This document shows positions 34,801 through 45,641 of a stretch of 64,000 nt of DNA, one piece after another. This stretch comes from Pseudomonas sp. LD120 (GTDB taxonomy: Bacteria; Pseudomonadota; Gammaproteobacteria; Pseudomonadales; Pseudomonadaceae). The notes under the pieces were generated by a model that saw only the letters and a program-made list of their open reading frames with translations, had not been told where the DNA came from and searched no databases. Positions within the stretch are counted from its first letter, which is position 1. Each line of letters starts with the position of its first letter. The position numbers and the translations under genes are program-made. The stretch lies in contig NZ_WVHL01000003.1 in NCBI RefSeq assembly GCF_009861525.1, positions 744,001 through 808,000 of the forward strand. Reading direction: 5' to 3'.

Positions 34801-37800
34801 ACGGCCTGACCCTGTTCATGACCATGACCGCCGCGTTGTCGCTGCTGCTGTATCGCTACAGCGGTCAGACCGACCTGCGCATCGGCGCGCCGGTGGCCAA
34901 CCGCATCCGCCCGGAAAGCGAAGGGCTGATCGGCGCCTTCCTCAACACCCAGGTGCTGCGTTGCCAGCTCGACGGGCAGATGAGCGTCGGCCAGTTGCTG
35001 GAGCAGGTGCGCCACACCGTGATCGAGGGCCAGTCGCACCAGGACCTGCCGTTCGACCATCTGGTAGAAGCCTTGCAACCGCCGCGCAGCACCGCCTACA
35101 ACCCGCTGTTCCAGGTGATGTGCAACGTCCAGCGCTGGGAGTTCCAGCAAAGCCGGCAACTGGCGGGCATGACCGTGGAGTACCTGGTCAACGACGCCCG
35201 GGCCACCAAGTTCGACCTCAACCTGGAAGTCACCGACCTGGATCAGCGCCTGGGTTGCTGCCTGACCTACAGCACCGACCTGTTCGACGAGCCGCGCATT
35301 GCGCGCATGGCCGGCCATTGGCGCAACCTGCTGCAGGCCCTGATCGACGATCCGCAACGGCGCTTGTGCGAACTGCCGCTGCTGCACGCCGAGGAACAGC
35401 AGCAACTGCTGGACAGCCTGAGCGTCGAGCCCGGCGAGCACCGCCTGGACCAGTGCATCCACCACCTGTTCAGCGAGCAGGCCCTGGCCCGTCGCGACGC
35501 CCCGGCCCTGACCTTCGCCGGACAGACCCTGAGCTACAGCGAACTGGACAGCCGCGCCAACCGCCTGGCCTGGATGCTGCGCGAGCGTGGCGTGGGCCCG
35601 CAAGTGCGGGTCGGCCTGGCCCTGGAGCGCTCCCTGGACATGGTCGTCGGCCTGCTGGCGATCCTCAAGGCCGGTGGCGCCTACGTGCCCCTGGACCCGG
35701 AATACCCCCTGGACCGCCTGCACTACATGATCGAAGACAGCGGTCTCGGCCTGCTGCTCAGCGATGCGCGGATGTTCGCCGCTCTGGGCCAGTTGCCGAC
35801 GGGGGTCGGTCGTTGGTGCCTGGAGGAAGACGGCGCGCGGCTGGCCGACTACCCGGCCAGCGAGCTGCCCTTGATCAGCCTGCCGCAGCATCAGGCGTAC
35901 CTGATCTACACCTCCGGCTCCACCGGCCAGCCCAAGGGCGTGGTGGTGTCCCATGGGGAAATCGCCATGCACTGCCAGGCGGTGATCCGTCGTTTCGGCA
36001 TGCGCCCGGACGACTGCGAGCTGCACTTCTATTCCATCAATTTCGACGCCGCCACCGAGCGCCTGCTGGTGCCGCTGCTCAGTGGCGCTCAGGTGGTGCT
36101 GCGAGCGCAGGGCCAGTGGGACGCCGAAGAGATCTGTCAGTTGATTCGTCAGCATCGCATCAGCATCCTCGGCTTCACCCCGAGCTACGGCAGCCAGTTG
36201 GCCCAGCATCTGGCGACCCAGCAGCAGACCCTGCCGGTGCGCATGTGCATCACCGGCGGTGAGGCCCTGACCGGCGAGCACCTGCAGCGCATTCGCGCGG
36301 CGTTCCAGCCGAGCCTGTTCTTCAACGCCTACGGCCCCACCGAAACCGTGGTCATGCCCTTGGCCAGCCTAGCGCCGCAGCACGTGGCCGAAGGCATGGC
36401 CAGCGTGCCCATCGGCCGCATTGTCGGGGCGCGGGTGGCTTACATTCTCGATGCCGATCTGACCCTGATGCCGCAAGGCGCCACCGGCGAGCTGTATGTC
36501 GGCGGCGCCGGCCTGGCCCAGGGGTATCACCGTCGTCCGGGGATGAGCGCCGAGCGTTTTGTCGCCGACCCGTTCGCCAGCGATGGCGGGCGCCTGTACC
36601 GCACCGGCGATCTGGTGCGCCAGTGCGCCGATGGCCAGTTGGAGTACATCGGCCGGGTCGACCATCAGGTGAAGATTCGCGGTTTCCGCATCGAGCTGGG
36701 GGAAATCGAAACCCGTCTGCTGGATCATCCTGCCGTGCGCGAAGCAGTGGTGCTGGCCCTGGACACCCCGGCCGGTAAACAGCTGGCCGCTTATCTGGTG
36801 ACCGAGGTGGCCGGGCACAACGAGGCGCAGCAGGCCAACCTGCGTGAAGCCCTCAAGCAGCAGCTGAAAACCCAACTGCCGGACTACATGGTGCCGACCC
36901 ACCTGATCCTGCTCGACAGCATGCCGCTGACCGCCAACGGCAAGCTCGACCGCCGGGCCCTGCCGATGCCGGACCCAGAGCTCAATCGCCAGCAGTACGT
37001 GGCACCGAGCAATGATCTGGAGCAGACCCTGGCCAGGGTCTGGGGCGAAGTGCTGAACGTGCAGCGCGTGGGCCTCAACGACAATTTCTTCGAACTGGGG
37101 GGCGACTCGATCCTGTCGATCCAGGTGGTCAGCCGTGCCCGCCAGATGGGGATTCATTTCACCCCGCGGGACCTGTTCCAGCACCAGACCGTGCAGACCC
37201 TGGCCCGGGTCGCCAGCCACACTCAGCGCGTCAGCGCCGAGCAGGGCCAGCTCAGTGGCGAAGCGCCGCTGACGCCGATCCAGCATTGGTTCTTCGACGC
37301 GGCCATTCCCCAGCCGCAGCATTGGAACCAGGCGCTGCTGCTGGAGCCGCTGGGCGTGCTCGATGCCCACTTGCTGGAACAGGCATTGCTGGCGGTGCTG
37401 GAGCAGCACGACGCCCTGCGCCTGCGCTTCTCTCAAGTGGACGGGCAATGGCGCGCCGAGTACCTGCCGCTGTCCGACGCGCCGGTGCTGTGGCAAGTGC
37501 GGGTGCCGTCCATGGCCACCTGCGAGGCGCTGTTCGCCGATGCCCAGCGCAGCCTCGATCTGGAACACGGGCCGCTGCTGCGGGCGGTGCTGGTGGACGG
37601 GCCGGAAGGCGAGCAACGCCTGCTGCTGGCGATCCACCATTTGGTGGTGGATGGCGTGTCCTGGCGCGTGCTTTTGGAGGATCTGCAGAACGCCTATCGC
37701 CAGCTGCAAGCCGGACAGAGCCTGAGCCTGCCGGCCAAGACCAACGCATTGCGCGACTGGTCGAGCCGCCTTCAAGCCTATGCCGGCAGCGAATCCCTAC

Positions 37801-40800
37801 GTGAGGAGCTGGGCTGGTGGCAGCAGCAACTGGCCGGCCCCGCCGCGCAATTGCCAGGCTTGAATGCCGCCGGTAGCCAACAGCATCAGCAGGCCCGCAG
37901 CCACAGTGTGACCCTGGATGCCGAGCGCACCCGCCAGCTGTTGCAACAGGCCCCGGCGGCCTACCGCACCCAGGTCAACGACCTGCTGCTGACCGCCCTG
38001 GCCCGGGTGCTGTGCCGCTGGAGCGGGCAGTCATCGGCCCTGGTGCAACTGGAAGGCCACGGCCGCGAGGCGCTGTTCGACGAGATCGACCTGACCCGCA
38101 GCGTCGGCTGGTTCACCAGCGCCTATCCGCTGCGCCTGACCCCGTTGCAAGTGGAAGAAGCGGCCGGGCAGGGCGCCTCGATCAAGGCCATCAAGGAACA
38201 ACTGCGAGCGGTGCCGCACAAGGGCCTGGGGTATGGCGTGCTGCGCTACCTGGCCGATGACGCCTGCCGCGAGGCTTTGGCGGCGCTGCCGCTGGCGCCG
38301 GTGACCTTCAACTACCTGGGGCAGTTCGACCAGAGCTTCGGCGCCGACGCATTGCTGCGTCCGCTGGATGAGTCCGTGGGCCCGACCCATGCACCTGAAG
38401 CACCGTTGCCCAACGAGCTGAGCATCGACAGCCAGGTCTATGGCGGCGAGCTGGTGCTGCGCTGGACTTACAGCGGCGAACGTTTCGACGCCGAGCTGAT
38501 CGGCGAACTGGCGGACGCCTACCTGGGCGAGCTGCACAGCCTGATCGCCCATTGCCTGAAGGACGATGCCGGTGGCCTGACGCCGTCGGACTTCCCCCTG
38601 GCGCGCCTGACCCAGGCCCAGCTCGATGGCCTGCCGGTGCCGGCTGTGCAGATCGAAGACGTCTACCCGCTGACCCCGATGCAGGAAGGCATGCTGCTGC
38701 ACACCCTGCTGGAGCCGGGCACCGGCCTGTATTACATGCAGGACCGCTACCGCATCAACAGCGAGCTGGACCCGCAGCGTTTCGCCCAGGCCTGGCAGGC
38801 GGTGGTGGCGCGCCACGAAGCGCTGCGCGCGTCTTTCTGCTGGAACGTCGGCGAAGACATGCTGCAGGTTATCCACAAGCCGGGCCGCACCCCGATCGAG
38901 TTCCTCGACTGGAGCGCGGTGCCTGAGGCCGAGCAGGAACCCAAGCTGCAAGCCCTGCACAAACAGGAGCGCGAGGCCGGTTTCGATCTGCTCAATCAGG
39001 CGCCGTTCCACCTGCGGTTGATCCGCGTCGGCGCCGCGCGCTACTGGTTCATGATGAGCAATCACCACATCCTCATTGATGCCTGGTGCCGCTCGCTGTT
39101 GATGAACGACTTCTTCGAGCTCTACACCGCCCTGGGCGAAGGTCGCGAGGCGCAACTGGCCGTACCACCGCGTTACCGCGACTACATCGGTTGGCTGCAA
39201 CACCAGAGCCTGTCCGAGGCGCGGCAGTGGTGGCGGCACAACCTTGAGGGCTTTGAACGCACCACGCCGATCCCCAGCGACCGGCCGTTTATGCGCGAAC
39301 ACGCCGGCGACAGCGGCGGCATGATCGTCGGCGACTGCTACACCCGCCTGGATGCCCGGGACGGCGCGCAACTGCGCGAGCTGGCGCAGCAGCATCAGCT
39401 GACCGTCAACACCTTCGCCCAGGCGGCCTGGGCCCTGGTGCTGCGGCGCATGAGCGGCGATCGCGACGTGCTGTTCGGCGTCACCGTGGCCGGGCGCCCG
39501 GTGGACATGCCGGAGATGCAACGAACCGTCGGCCTGTTCATCAACAGCATCGCCCTGCGGGTCAAGCTGCCTGAGGAGGGGGAGCGCTGCAGCGTGCGCC
39601 AGTGGCTCAGCGGCTTGCTCGATCGCAACATGCAACTGCGTGAATACGACTACCTGCCGCTGGTAGCGATTCAGGAGTGCAGCGAGCTGCCCAAGGGCCA
39701 GCCGCTGTTCGACAGCCTGTTCGTGTTCGAGAACGCCCCGGTGGAAGTCTCGGTGCTGGACCGTGCCCAGAGTTTGAACGCCAGTTCGGATTCCGGCCGT
39801 ACCCACACCAACTTCCCGATCACCGCCGTGTGCTACCCGGGGGATGACCTGGGCCTGCACCTGTCCTACGACCAGCGCTACTTCGAACAGGCGACCATCG
39901 AGCGCCTGCTCGGCGAGTTCAAGCGCCTGCTGCTGGCGCTGATGCAGGGCTTGCATGGCGACATGGCCGAACTGCCGCTGCTGGGTGAAGAGGAGCAGGA
40001 CTTCCTGCTGGCCGGCTGCAACCAGAGCCAGCATGAGTACCCGCTGCAGCGCAGCTACGTGGAACTGTTCGAGGCCCAGGTGGCGGCGCACCCGCAGCGC
40101 GTGGCCGCCAGTTGCCTGGACCAGCGCTACAGCTACGCCGAGTTGAACCGCTACAGCAACCGCCTGGGCCATGCCTTGATTGCCAACGGCGTGGGCTTTG
40201 ATCAGCCAGTGGCCTTGCTGGCCGAGCGCGGCCTGGAGCTGCTGGGCATGATCATCGGCAGCTTCAAGGCCGGGGCCGGCTACCTGCCCCTGGACCCGGG
40301 CCTGCCGAGCCAGCGCCTGGGGCGCATCATCGAGCTCAGCCGCACGCCGATCCTGGTCTGCACCGCGGCCTGTCGCGAACAGGCCCAGGCCCTGCTGGAC
40401 GAGTTCGCCTGTGCCGGTCGCCCGCGGCTGCTGGTCTGGGAAGAGCTGCAAGGCGCCGGGCATGCCGAGCACAACCCGGGCCGCTACAGCGCGCCGGACA
40501 ACCTGGCCTACGTGATCTACACCTCCGGTTCCACCGGCCTGCCCAAGGGCGTGATGGTGGAGCAGCGCGGCATGCTCAACAACCAGTTGAGCAAGGTGCC
40601 GTACCTGCACTTAAGCGAAGCCGACGTGATCGCTCAGACCGCGTCCCAGAGCTTCGACATTTCGGTCTGGCAGTTCCTTGCCGCACCGTTGTTCGGCGCT
40701 CGGGTCGACATTGTGCCCAACACCATCGCCCACGATCCCCAGGGCCTGTTGGCTCACGTCCAGGAGCAGGGCATCACGGTGCTGGAGAGCGTGCCGTCGC

Positions 40801-41897
40801 TGATCCAGGGCATGCTCTCCCAGGACGCCATCGCCCTGGATGGCCTGCTCTGGATGCTGCCCACCGGCGAGGCCATGCCACCGGAGTTGGCGCACCAATG
40901 GCTGCTGCGTTATCCACAGATCGGTTTGGTGAATGCCTACGGTCCGGCGGAATGTTCCGATGACGTGGCCTTCTTCCGGGTGGACCTGGCTTCGACCCGG
41001 GGCGCCTACCTGCCCATCGGTACGCCCACCGACAACAACCAGCTGTACCTGATGGACGAAGCCCTGGAACTGGTGCCCCTGGGCGCTGTCGGCGAGCTGT
41101 GCGTAGCGGGCACCGGGGTCGGCCGTGGCTACGTCAGCGACCCGTTGCGTACCGCGCAGGCCTTCGTGCCCCATCCGTTCGGTGCGGCGGGCGAACGCCT
41201 GTACCGCACCGGCGACCTGGCACGCCGGCGCAGCGACGGCGTATTGGAATACGTTGGCCGGATCGACCATCAGGTGAAGATTCGCGGCTACCGCATCGAA
41301 CTGGGTGAGATCGAAGCGCGCCTGCACGAACAGCCGGAACTGCGCGATGCCGCCGTGGGGGTGCAGGAAGGGGTCAACGGCAAGCATCTGGTGGGCTATC
41401 TGGTGGCCAGTGACTCAAGCCTGAGCCCGAGCGAATGCCTGGAGCGGATCAAACCGCGCCTGCGCGCCGAGCTGCCGGAATACATGGTGCCGCTGCACTG
41501 GTTGTGGCTGCAGCGCCTGCCGCTCAACGCCAACGGCAAGCTCGATCGCAAGGCCCTGCCGGCCCTGGAGATCGGCCAGTTGCACAGCCAGGACTATCAA
41601 GCCCCGGGCAGCGAACTGGAGCAGACCCTGGCGGACATCTGGGCCGAGGTGCTCAAGGTCGAACGGGTGGGCGTGCGCGACAACTTCTTCGAGTTGGGCG
41701 GGCATTCCCTGCTGGCCACGCAGATCGCCTCACGGGTGCAGAAAACCCTGCAACGCAACGTACCGCTGCGGGCCATGTTCGAATGCAGCACGGTGCAGGA
41801 GTTGGCCGCGTACATCGACGGCTTGGCCGGGAGCGAGATCAGCGAGGAGAAGGTCGACCGGCTGAGTGATCTGATGGCTGAGTTGGAGGGCTTGTAA
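28881..41897 (+). CDS. pvdL: Pyoverdine chromophore peptide synthetase PvdL
   Basis: This 4338-residue NRPS starts pyoverdine assembly as acyl-L-Glu-D-Tyr-L-Dab. Order: fatty-acyl-AMP ligase (1-~575), carrier (GGNS, Ser617), condensation (HHIIADG, 808), adenylation (~1135-1640), carrier (~1671), condensation (HHIVTEG, 1864), adenylation (~2190-2700), carrier (GGDS, ~2742), epimerase (HHLVVDG, ~2920), condensation of D-L type (HHILIDA, ~3395), adenylation (~3720-4230), carrier (~4275). No thioesterase, as expected since the chain passes on. The last adenylation pocket, read by eye, is D-I-W-E-L-T-A-D-D-K, consistent with diaminobutyrate. ATG 28881 has AGGA 7 bases before; the frame is open 37 codons upstream. 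Two condensation motifs deviate from HHxxxDG. Confidence 0.95.
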   Translation: MTDAFELPSTLAQALQRRAVLAPDQVALRFLAQEQAQSVVLSYRDLDLRARTIAAALQANADFGDRAVLLFPSGPDYVAAFFGCLYAGVIAVPAYPPESTRRHHQERLLSILADAEPRLLLTSAGLRDSLLQMDELKAVGAPPLLCVDTLDPALAQDWQAVELKDDDIAFLQYTSGSTALPKGVQVSHGNLVANELLIRRGFGIDLNPDDVIVSWLPLYHDMGLIGGLLQPIFSGVPCVLMSPAYFLARPVRWLEAISEYGGTISGGPDFAYRLCSERVSESALEHLDLSRWRVAYSGSEPIRRDTLERFAEAFAACGFSADSFLASYGLAEATLFVAGGVRGQGIPALQLDDQALAQNRAEPGQGSAMMSCGFSQPEHAVLVVDPQQLTELPDNRIGEVWAAGPSIAHGYWRNPEATAKTFVQHAGRTWLRTGDLGFVRDGELFITGRLKDLLIVRGHNLYPQDIEKAIEREVEVVRKGRVAAFAVSDQGHEGIGIAAEISRSVQKILPPEALIKAIRQAVAEACQEAPSVVLLLNPGALPKTSSGKLQRSACRTRLADGSLDHYALFPQAGSATADAVASTGDALQTLIGRIWQEQLQCASVAADDHFFLLGGNSIAATQVTARLREELGLELSLRLLFEAPTLGAFSAAVARLQQDGGVAQGGIQALSRQQPLPQSLAQNRLWITWQLDPHSSAYNIPGGLRLRGELDEDALRASFQHLLQRHEALRTRFFERDGQALQQVSAAGEFHLQVIDISDLPVAEREARARQIREDEARTQFDLEKGPLYWATLIRLDDEEHQLLLTLHHIIADGWSLNVLIDEFSRLYAAAVQGQRLELAPLALQYADYGSWQRQWLAQGEGQRQLDYWKQQLADEAPVLNLATDHPRSAQIRHSAARHSLRLSTSQSDAVRQAAQAQQATPFMLLLAAFQTLLYRYSGQSDIRIGVPNANRPRLETQGLLGFFINTQVLRGQLDGRQTFAGLLQQTRRSVLEAQAHQDLPFEQLLEAFPEAREQGLFQVMFNHQQRDLGALRRLPGLLAEELPWHSREAKFDLQLHSEEDRNGRLSLAFDYADELFDAATIERLAGHFISLLEHACQQPDSALGDLPLLGKVEAAQLQQWSVAPCASAERWLPERLHEQLQQTPERTALIWDSGQLSFAQLHAQANRLAHYLRDKGVGPDVCVAIAAERSPQLLIGLLAIIKAGGAYVPLDPDYPAERLAYMLEDSGVQLLLTQTHLLGQMPEAPGVSAIAMDSLKLDSWPSQAPGLHLDGEHLAYVIYTSGSTGQPKGVGNTHRALMERLQWMQDRYPLQADDVLMQKAPISFDVSVWECFWPLISGCRLLLAAPGEHRDPQRIAQLVQAYGVTTLHFVPPLLQLFVDEPLSAECHSLRRVFSGGEALPAELRNRLLQQLPNVQLHNRYGPTETAINVTHWQCSVDDGERSPIGRPLGNVLCRVLDAELNLLPGGVPGELCISGQGLARGYLGRPALTAERFVVDPLSEEGARLYRTGDRVRWCADGVLEYLGRLDQQVKLRGFRVEPQEIEARLLAQDGVAQATVLVRDTVAGPQLIGYYTAQARDEDETEQRARLTTALAAELPEYMVPAQLLRLEAMPLSPSGKLDRRALPEPQWQVRQHVEPSTDLERQIAAIWREVLGQPRIGLKDDFFALGGHSLLATQIISRTRQACDVELPLRALFEASELEDFAEQVLLIQQSGARNQQPPIARVDRSQAVPLSYSQQRMWFLWQMEPDSPAYNVGGMARLSGVLDVGRFEAALQALILRHETLRTTFPSVNGVAHQQVQADTGLRMAWQDFSALAPDARQQRLQQLADSEAHQPFDLETGPLLRACLVKAGEQEHYFVLTLHHIVTEGWAMDIFARELGALYEAFLDDRESPLEPLPVQYLDYSVWQRQWLESGERQRQLDYWTGQLGREHPLLELPSDRPRPAVQSHQGELYRFDLSDELAARVRTFNAEHGLTLFMTMTAALSLLLYRYSGQTDLRIGAPVANRIRPESEGLIGAFLNTQVLRCQLDGQMSVGQLLEQVRHTVIEGQSHQDLPFDHLVEALQPPRSTAYNPLFQVMCNVQRWEFQQSRQLAGMTVEYLVNDARATKFDLNLEVTDLDQRLGCCLTYSTDLFDEPRIARMAGHWRNLLQALIDDPQRRLCELPLLHAEEQQQLLDSLSVEPGEHRLDQCIHHLFSEQALARRDAPALTFAGQTLSYSELDSRANRLAWMLRERGVGPQVRVGLALERSLDMVVGLLAILKAGGAYVPLDPEYPLDRLHYMIEDSGLGLLLSDARMFAALGQLPTGVGRWCLEEDGARLADYPASELPLISLPQHQAYLIYTSGSTGQPKGVVVSHGEIAMHCQAVIRRFGMRPDDCELHFYSINFDAATERLLVPLLSGAQVVLRAQGQWDAEEICQLIRQHRISILGFTPSYGSQLAQHLATQQQTLPVRMCITGGEALTGEHLQRIRAAFQPSLFFNAYGPTETVVMPLASLAPQHVAEGMASVPIGRIVGARVAYILDADLTLMPQGATGELYVGGAGLAQGYHRRPGMSAERFVADPFASDGGRLYRTGDLVRQCADGQLEYIGRVDHQVKIRGFRIELGEIETRLLDHPAVREAVVLALDTPAGKQLAAYLVTEVAGHNEAQQANLREALKQQLKTQLPDYMVPTHLILLDSMPLTANGKLDRRALPMPDPELNRQQYVAPSNDLEQTLARVWGEVLNVQRVGLNDNFFELGGDSILSIQVVSRARQMGIHFTPRDLFQHQTVQTLARVASHTQRVSAEQGQLSGEAPLTPIQHWFFDAAIPQPQHWNQALLLEPLGVLDAHLLEQALLAVLEQHDALRLRFSQVDGQWRAEYLPLSDAPVLWQVRVPSMATCEALFADAQRSLDLEHGPLLRAVLVDGPEGEQRLLLAIHHLVVDGVSWRVLLEDLQNAYRQLQAGQSLSLPAKTNALRDWSSRLQAYAGSESLREELGWWQQQLAGPAAQLPGLNAAGSQQHQQARSHSVTLDAERTRQLLQQAPAAYRTQVNDLLLTALARVLCRWSGQSSALVQLEGHGREALFDEIDLTRSVGWFTSAYPLRLTPLQVEEAAGQGASIKAIKEQLRAVPHKGLGYGVLRYLADDACREALAALPLAPVTFNYLGQFDQSFGADALLRPLDESVGPTHAPEAPLPNELSIDSQVYGGELVLRWTYSGERFDAELIGELADAYLGELHSLIAHCLKDDAGGLTPSDFPLARLTQAQLDGLPVPAVQIEDVYPLTPMQEGMLLHTLLEPGTGLYYMQDRYRINSELDPQRFAQAWQAVVARHEALRASFCWNVGEDMLQVIHKPGRTPIEFLDWSAVPEAEQEPKLQALHKQEREAGFDLLNQAPFHLRLIRVGAARYWFMMSNHHILIDAWCRSLLMNDFFELYTALGEGREAQLAVPPRYRDYIGWLQHQSLSEARQWWRHNLEGFERTTPIPSDRPFMREHAGDSGGMIVGDCYTRLDARDGAQLRELAQQHQLTVNTFAQAAWALVLRRMSGDRDVLFGVTVAGRPVDMPEMQRTVGLFINSIALRVKLPEEGERCSVRQWLSGLLDRNMQLREYDYLPLVAIQECSELPKGQPLFDSLFVFENAPVEVSVLDRAQSLNASSDSGRTHTNFPITAVCYPGDDLGLHLSYDQRYFEQATIERLLGEFKRLLLALMQGLHGDMAELPLLGEEEQDFLLAGCNQSQHEYPLQRSYVELFEAQVAAHPQRVAASCLDQRYSYAELNRYSNRLGHALIANGVGFDQPVALLAERGLELLGMIIGSFKAGAGYLPLDPGLPSQRLGRIIELSRTPILVCTAACREQAQALLDEFACAGRPRLLVWEELQGAGHAEHNPGRYSAPDNLAYVIYTSGSTGLPKGVMVEQRGMLNNQLSKVPYLHLSEADVIAQTASQSFDISVWQFLAAPLFGARVDIVPNTIAHDPQGLLAHVQEQGITVLESVPSLIQGMLSQDAIALDGLLWMLPTGEAMPPELAHQWLLRYPQIGLVNAYGPAECSDDVAFFRVDLASTRGAYLPIGTPTDNNQLYLMDEALELVPLGAVGELCVAGTGVGRGYVSDPLRTAQAFVPHPFGAAGERLYRTGDLARRRSDGVLEYVGRIDHQVKIRGYRIELGEIEARLHEQPELRDAAVGVQEGVNGKHLVGYLVASDSSLSPSECLERIKPRLRAELPEYMVPLHWLWLQRLPLNANGKLDRKALPALEIGQLHSQDYQAPGSELEQTLADIWAEVLKVERVGVRDNFFELGGHSLLATQIASRVQKTLQRNVPLRAMFECSTVQELAAYIDGLAGSEISEEKVDRLSDLMAELEGL

Positions 41898-42107
41898 GCT
41901 TTTGCGGCGGGCGTAGCCACCCCAAAGGCTGCGCCTCACTCCTTCAGGAAGGTCGCGCATTCAGGCTTTACGGCCGCTGCATAACTGAGCGGTCTCTACA
42001 GGAAGCCTATACAGGGATGAAATAGAAAAGCAGTATTAAGCTAAGGGTTTTTGTTTGCCCTTATCGATTGGACTGAGCATGAAGAAAAAATAACAAGGAT
42101 GCACCGA

Positions 42108-42446
42108 ATGAAAGTAGAGTTGCGAGGCGGCGAAAAAATCATCAAAGAAGGGTCGGCAAACCTTCAAAGAAATATTGAGACGGTGGGCGGAAGGCTTTTT
42201 CTGACGAACCAGCGTCTGCTATTTGTCGCGCATAAAGTTAACTTCCAAAGCGCTCCTGATGAGCTTGAAATCTCAAACATCCAGTCATTGCAACCGGCAT
42301 GGACTAGATTTTTAGGTCTTATCCCCGTTTTCCCCAACTCTTTATCTGTTTTTACAAAGCAGGGTATAGAGTCTCGATTTGTACTATTTGGCCGTGACGC
42401 ATGGGCTGCTGCCATTACTGCAACCATGAATGGGGCCAATGGCTAA
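42108..42446 (+). CDS. GRAM-domain protein
   Basis: This 112-residue single GRAM/PH-like domain begins MKVELRGGEKIIKEGSANL and contains GGRLFLTNQRLLFVAHK, the signature beta-hairpin, then LEISNIQSLQ and RFVLFGRDAWAAAI. Such domains bind membrane lipids in eukaryotes; the bacterial members are uncharacterised. AAGGAT lies 8 bases before ATG 42108, and ORFs starting at 42051 or 42099 are less likely. Composition is lower in GC than neighbours, suggesting acquisition. A clean hairpin terminator follows, isolating it from the paralogue pair downstream. No membrane segment. Confidence 0.8.
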   Translation: MKVELRGGEKIIKEGSANLQRNIETVGGRLFLTNQRLLFVAHKVNFQSAPDELEISNIQSLQPAWTRFLGLIPVFPNSLSVFTKQGIESRFVLFGRDAWAAAITATMNGANG

Positions 42447-42480
42447 ATAACCTTCAGTTTGAAATAGTCCGCCGCGCATT

Positions 42481-42506
42481 GCCCGACAGCAGCCCTGTCG
42501 GGCTTT
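42481..42506 (+). terminator. Rho-independent terminator after the GRAM gene
   Basis: GCCCGACAG, loop CAGCC, CTGTCGGGC, then TTTGTCGTTT: a perfect 9-base-pair stem with a T-rich tail, 34 bases after the GRAM stop and 31 before the next start. It could also act as an attenuator. Confidence 0.78.
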
Positions 42507-42536
42507 GTCGTTTCAGACAATTCAAGGACCGGAACC

Positions 42537-43574
42537 ATGGCAGAGCCGCTTTACTGGCACGACATCGAAGACACCCTGGGCCACTGGAGTGGCCTCGGCG
42601 TCGAGGTCGAACCGGGCGCCACGGACAAACCGCCGCTGTACCTGCGCACCGGCGCCAATGCGCGGATCAAGCTGATGCACCACGACACACCGCTGTTCTG
42701 GGCCACCCTGGCCCGCGACCACGGCGGCGTCTGGCTGGTGCGCAACCCGCTGGCTGAGGGCGCCGAATGCCGGTTGCTGGCACCCATCGACTCAGCCACG
42801 GTGGAGCAGCACGCGGCGCTGGCGCCCGAGCGGCGGATCAAGGCCTGGAGCCGCTATTTCGTCAGCCGCCTGAGTGAAAGTGCCCAGCACTTTCTCACCC
42901 CCGGTTACTGGCTGGCCCAGGGCCTGCTGCCGGAGCCTTCCAGCACCGCGCGCGGCCTGGATAACTGGTGCTTCAGCTCCCGCGAAGATGCCCTGACCCA
43001 CGTGCCCAACTGGCGGCTGTACGGCGAGGATTTTCTCGACAACCTGCAACCCCAGACCCTGGAGTGGATCGACTGGTGGCACGGCGGCGGCAAGCTCATC
43101 GGCCTGCACCGGGTCGACCCCGAGGCTGGGCGCTTGAAGTGGTGGCGTAAGAAGGCCCGCGAAGGCAGCCTGCCGCCGGTGCTGCTGTGGTATGTCGGCG
43201 GGCTGGCGTCCTATGTGGTGATCGACGGCCATTACCGTTTGCAGGCGGCCATCGCGGAAAACCTCGCGCCATCATTCATCGTCCTCAGCGCCACCCGCGA
43301 GCGCGGCTTCGCACCGAGCCTGGAGCATCAGCAACGGGTCATGGACTCGTTGCGCAAGCGCGGCGCTGCGGTGCCGCGCAACCCGGCCCTGAGCACCGAC
43401 CACCTCAACCGGGTGCTGATTCAGGCCTTCGATGACCGGCCGCAGTACCGCAGTGCCACCCAGGCCTGGGCCAGCCATGAGCCGGAGGCGCAGTGGTGCG
43501 ACGAAGTGCGTCAGTGCCTGAGCGGGCAGGGGCTGGAGGACCAGGTGGAGACGGTGATTGCCCGACGTGGGTAG
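42537..43574 (+). CDS. ParB-like-core protein of unknown function, paralogue 1
   Basis: This 345-residue cytoplasmic protein is paralogous to the next gene. The N-terminal part (WHDIEDTLGHWSGLGVEVE, GGVWLVRNPL) is unrecognised. The central core RLKWWRKKAREGSLPPVLLWYVGGLASYVVIDGHYRLQAAI (about 200-240) looks like the ParB/sulfiredoxin N-domain pattern, in which a basic segment precedes a strand and D-G-H-(H/Y)-R-L. In ParB-like enzymes this motif binds or hydrolyses nucleotide. A C-terminal FDDRP motif is shared by both copies. No DNA-binding helix-turn-helix is seen. It starts at ATG 42537 with CAAGGACCGG before it. Function unknown; the nuclease or NTP-binding idea is inference. Confidence 0.75.
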   Translation: MAEPLYWHDIEDTLGHWSGLGVEVEPGATDKPPLYLRTGANARIKLMHHDTPLFWATLARDHGGVWLVRNPLAEGAECRLLAPIDSATVEQHAALAPERRIKAWSRYFVSRLSESAQHFLTPGYWLAQGLLPEPSSTARGLDNWCFSSREDALTHVPNWRLYGEDFLDNLQPQTLEWIDWWHGGGKLIGLHRVDPEAGRLKWWRKKAREGSLPPVLLWYVGGLASYVVIDGHYRLQAAIAENLAPSFIVLSATRERGFAPSLEHQQRVMDSLRKRGAAVPRNPALSTDHLNRVLIQAFDDRPQYRSATQAWASHEPEAQWCDEVRQCLSGQGLEDQVETVIARRG

Positions 43575-43718
43575 GAGAAGGCTGGCCGTGTTCGCTGGTA
43601 AGTCGGCGCTTACAGGGGGGCTGTTTGGAGCGGGCTTGTTGGCGAACAACTCCCCAAACACTCAGCTATAGTCGCGCCCGCCGCTGGGCCGGTCATTCAT
43701 AAGGGATTAGGGACAATC

Positions 43719-44768
43719 GTGGAACAGATTTTCTGGCGTGATATCGAGGATTTGGCCGGCCACTGGAACGGTCTCGGCGTGGACGTCAAACGCCCGGCCA
43801 GCGGCAAGCCCAACCTGCGCCTGCTCAGCGGCAACAACTGCCGCATGCAGCTGGTGCTGGGCGACCAGACCCTGCTCTGGGGCACCCTGTCGCGCTGCCT
43901 GTATGGCGTGTGGCTGGTGCGCAATCACCTGCCGGAGCAACTGCCGCAAACCCTGGTCGGCCCCATCGACTCGCCCCTGGTCGAGCAACAGGCGCGCCTC
44001 GATCCGGCCCTGCGCCTCAAGGCCTGGAGCCGCTTCTTCGTCCAGCAACTGATGCAGCACCAGCCGGACTTCTTTTACCCCGGCTACTGGCTGGTACGGG
44101 CCCTGCGCCCGGCATCGCAGAAGCCACTGCGGCCGCTGCTGGAGGGCATTGATGTCTGGTACTTCAAGGGCGGTGAAGATGCCCTGAGCCATCTGCCGCA
44201 GTGGGCGATCTACGGCCGCAACATCCTCGACAACCAAGAGCCCGGCCCGGCGCGCTGGGTCGAGTTGGGCGAGGGCGGCGGGGCGGTGGTCGGCCTGCAT
44301 GCCGTGGATCCACATTCCGGCCGTCTCAAATGGTGGCGCAAGAAAGCCCGCGAAGGCAGCTTGCCGCCGATTCTGCTGTGGTACGTCAGCGGCCTGAACT
44401 GTCACCTGATTCTCGATGGTCATTACCGCCTGCAGGCGGCCATCGATGAAAACCTGCCGCCGGAGTTTCTGGTGCTCAGCTCGCCGCGGCTCTACCGCTA
44501 TCGCCCCAACCCGCAAGAACAGCAGAAAGTGCTAGGGGCGCTGCAAGTGCAAATCCAGCGCAACAAACTCGACACCGGACGCTTCAACCAGTTGCTGATC
44601 AGCACCTTCGACGACCGGCCGTATCACGGCTTCGGCAGCCAGTCCTGGGCGGGGATTGCCTCGGAGCAGGTGTGGATCGACCGGGTCAGCGGCATTCTCA
44701 AGGAGCGCGGTGACCTGAGCGACCTGGAGAAAATCCTCGAGCGCGAAGCGCCGGAAGAATATCGTTGA
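43719..44768 (+). CDS. ParB-like-core protein of unknown function, paralogue 2
   Basis: This 349-residue protein is aligned along its whole length with paralogue 1: WRDIEDLAGHWNGLGVDVK, YGVWLVRN, RLKAWSRFFVQQL, SGRLKWWRKKAREGSLPPILLWYV, LILDGHYRLQAAIDENLPPEFLVLSS and STFDDRPYHGFGSQSWAG. The core motif is nearly identical between copies while the flanks have diverged, indicating an old tandem duplication with selection on the core. Starts at GTG 43719 with AAGGGATTAGGGA upstream. The gap between copies is 144 bases with a weak palindrome, so it may have its own promoter. Followed by the repeat array. Function unknown. Confidence 0.75.
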   Translation: MEQIFWRDIEDLAGHWNGLGVDVKRPASGKPNLRLLSGNNCRMQLVLGDQTLLWGTLSRCLYGVWLVRNHLPEQLPQTLVGPIDSPLVEQQARLDPALRLKAWSRFFVQQLMQHQPDFFYPGYWLVRALRPASQKPLRPLLEGIDVWYFKGGEDALSHLPQWAIYGRNILDNQEPGPARWVELGEGGGAVVGLHAVDPHSGRLKWWRKKAREGSLPPILLWYVSGLNCHLILDGHYRLQAAIDENLPPEFLVLSSPRLYRYRPNPQEQQKVLGALQVQIQRNKLDTGRFNQLLISTFDDRPYHGFGSQSWAGIASEQVWIDRVSGILKERGDLSDLEKILEREAPEEYR

Positions 44769-44811
44769 GGCAGCCAACAGACCGCCCACAGGACCGACGG
44801 CAACCGGCTTT

Positions 44812-44968
44812 CTGTAGCCGCTGCCGCAGGCTGCGAATGGGCTGGGCGACACTTCGACGCAGCGGTCGCGGCGATCAGAAGGGCGCCAGAGGTCATTGAC
44901 GGGAGATCGCCACGCAAGGCCCTGCGGGCCTTTTCGCAGCCTCGCCACAGGCTCAGCAGCGGCTACAG
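44812..44968. repeat. CTGTAGCCGCTG-bounded element, copy A1
   Basis: A 157-base unit runs from CTGTAGCCGCTGCCGCAGG to CAGCGGCTACAG, with ends inverted repeats of one another. It is the first of three units; its first half diverges from A2 and A3. Confidence 0.75.
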
Positions 44969-44983
44969 CAACCCCTGGCAACC

Positions 44984-45126
44984 CTGTAGCCGCTGCCGCA
45001 GGCTGCGTACGGCTGCGCAGCAGGCGCGACGATTTCAAGGCCGCCAGAGGTCATTGACGGGAGATCGCCACGCAAGGCCCTGCGGGCCTTTTCGCAGCCT
45101 CGCCACAGGCTCGGCAGCGGCTACAG
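44984..45126. repeat. CTGTAGCCGCTG-bounded element, copy A2
   Basis: A 143-base unit nearly identical to A3. Internal GCCAGAGGTCATTGACGG recurs at 44885, 45043 and 45201, a tandem period of exactly 158 bases including a roughly 15-base spacer. Confidence 0.8.
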
Positions 45127-45141
45127 CAACCCCTGGCAACC

Positions 45142-45283
45142 CTGTAGCCGCTGCCGCAGGCTGCGTACGGCTGCGCAGCAGGCGCGACGACTTCAAGGCC
45201 GCCAGAGGTCATTGACGGGAGATCGTCACGCAAGGTCCTGCGGGCCTTTTCGCAGCTTTGCCAAGGCTCAGCAGCGGCTACAG
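45142..45283. repeat. CTGTAGCCGCTG-bounded element, copy A3
   Basis: A 142-base last unit of the 158-base tandem array, differing from A2 at a few positions (for example GTCACGCAAGGTCC). The array ends 165 bases before the folded leader. Confidence 0.8.
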
Positions 45284-45447
45284 GTCCGCAGGGCCATAGG
45301 TCCATAGGCCAATGCCGATCGGGGCAAGGTGGTTTCGGAAACGGGCTGGAAGGTCGCTGGAATGGCGTTTAGTCGCTTTCTTTTGTAAGGCATTTCCGAG
45401 AAACTGCGGGCCGCTTGAATGCGTCGGGTGGGCGGGCTAGGGTTCCG

Positions 45448-45641
45448 GAGCCATCGCCCAATCGATGGCTCGGATGTGCAAGTCCGACTGTTACCAGACG
45501 CATAAGCGCTCAGTCATGCCTGAGCGATTTCATGTTCGCCGTGTTATGGCGGCCGTGCGCGGGAGATCTTCGGATCTGCCGGGGTTCTGGTAACTCGGTC
45601 TTGCACACCCGCGTACGGCTGCCACCTTATTCGTGTGCAAG
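45448..45641 (+). promoter_or_regulatory. Candidate structured 5' leader RNA of the DUF3077-type gene
   Basis: GAGCCATCG/CGATGGCTC (45448-45471) forms a 9-base-pair hairpin. GTGCAAG, CCGA and TTACCAGA (45476-45498) pair with TCTGGTAA, TCGG and CTTGCAC (45586-45606), a 19-pair closing stem. Inside it are CGCTCAG/CTGAGCG (45507-45526) and AGATC-TTCG-GATCT (45564-45577). CTTGCACAC (45600-45608) can instead pair with GTGTGCAAG (45633-45641), excluding the closing stem. The ribosome site is at 45670. This looks like a switchable cis-regulatory RNA; the role is inferred. Confidence 0.6.

Noticed and set aside
28704..40610. Several long minus-strand frames (658, 829, 995 and 859 codons) opposite pvdL
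   Set aside because: Shadows of the NRPS gene in a high-GC genome; products are low-complexity and unlike any protein family.
44885..45290. CRISPR-like spacing of repeats
   Set aside because: Repeat units are about 140 bases with near-identical interiors, not short repeats with unique spacers.
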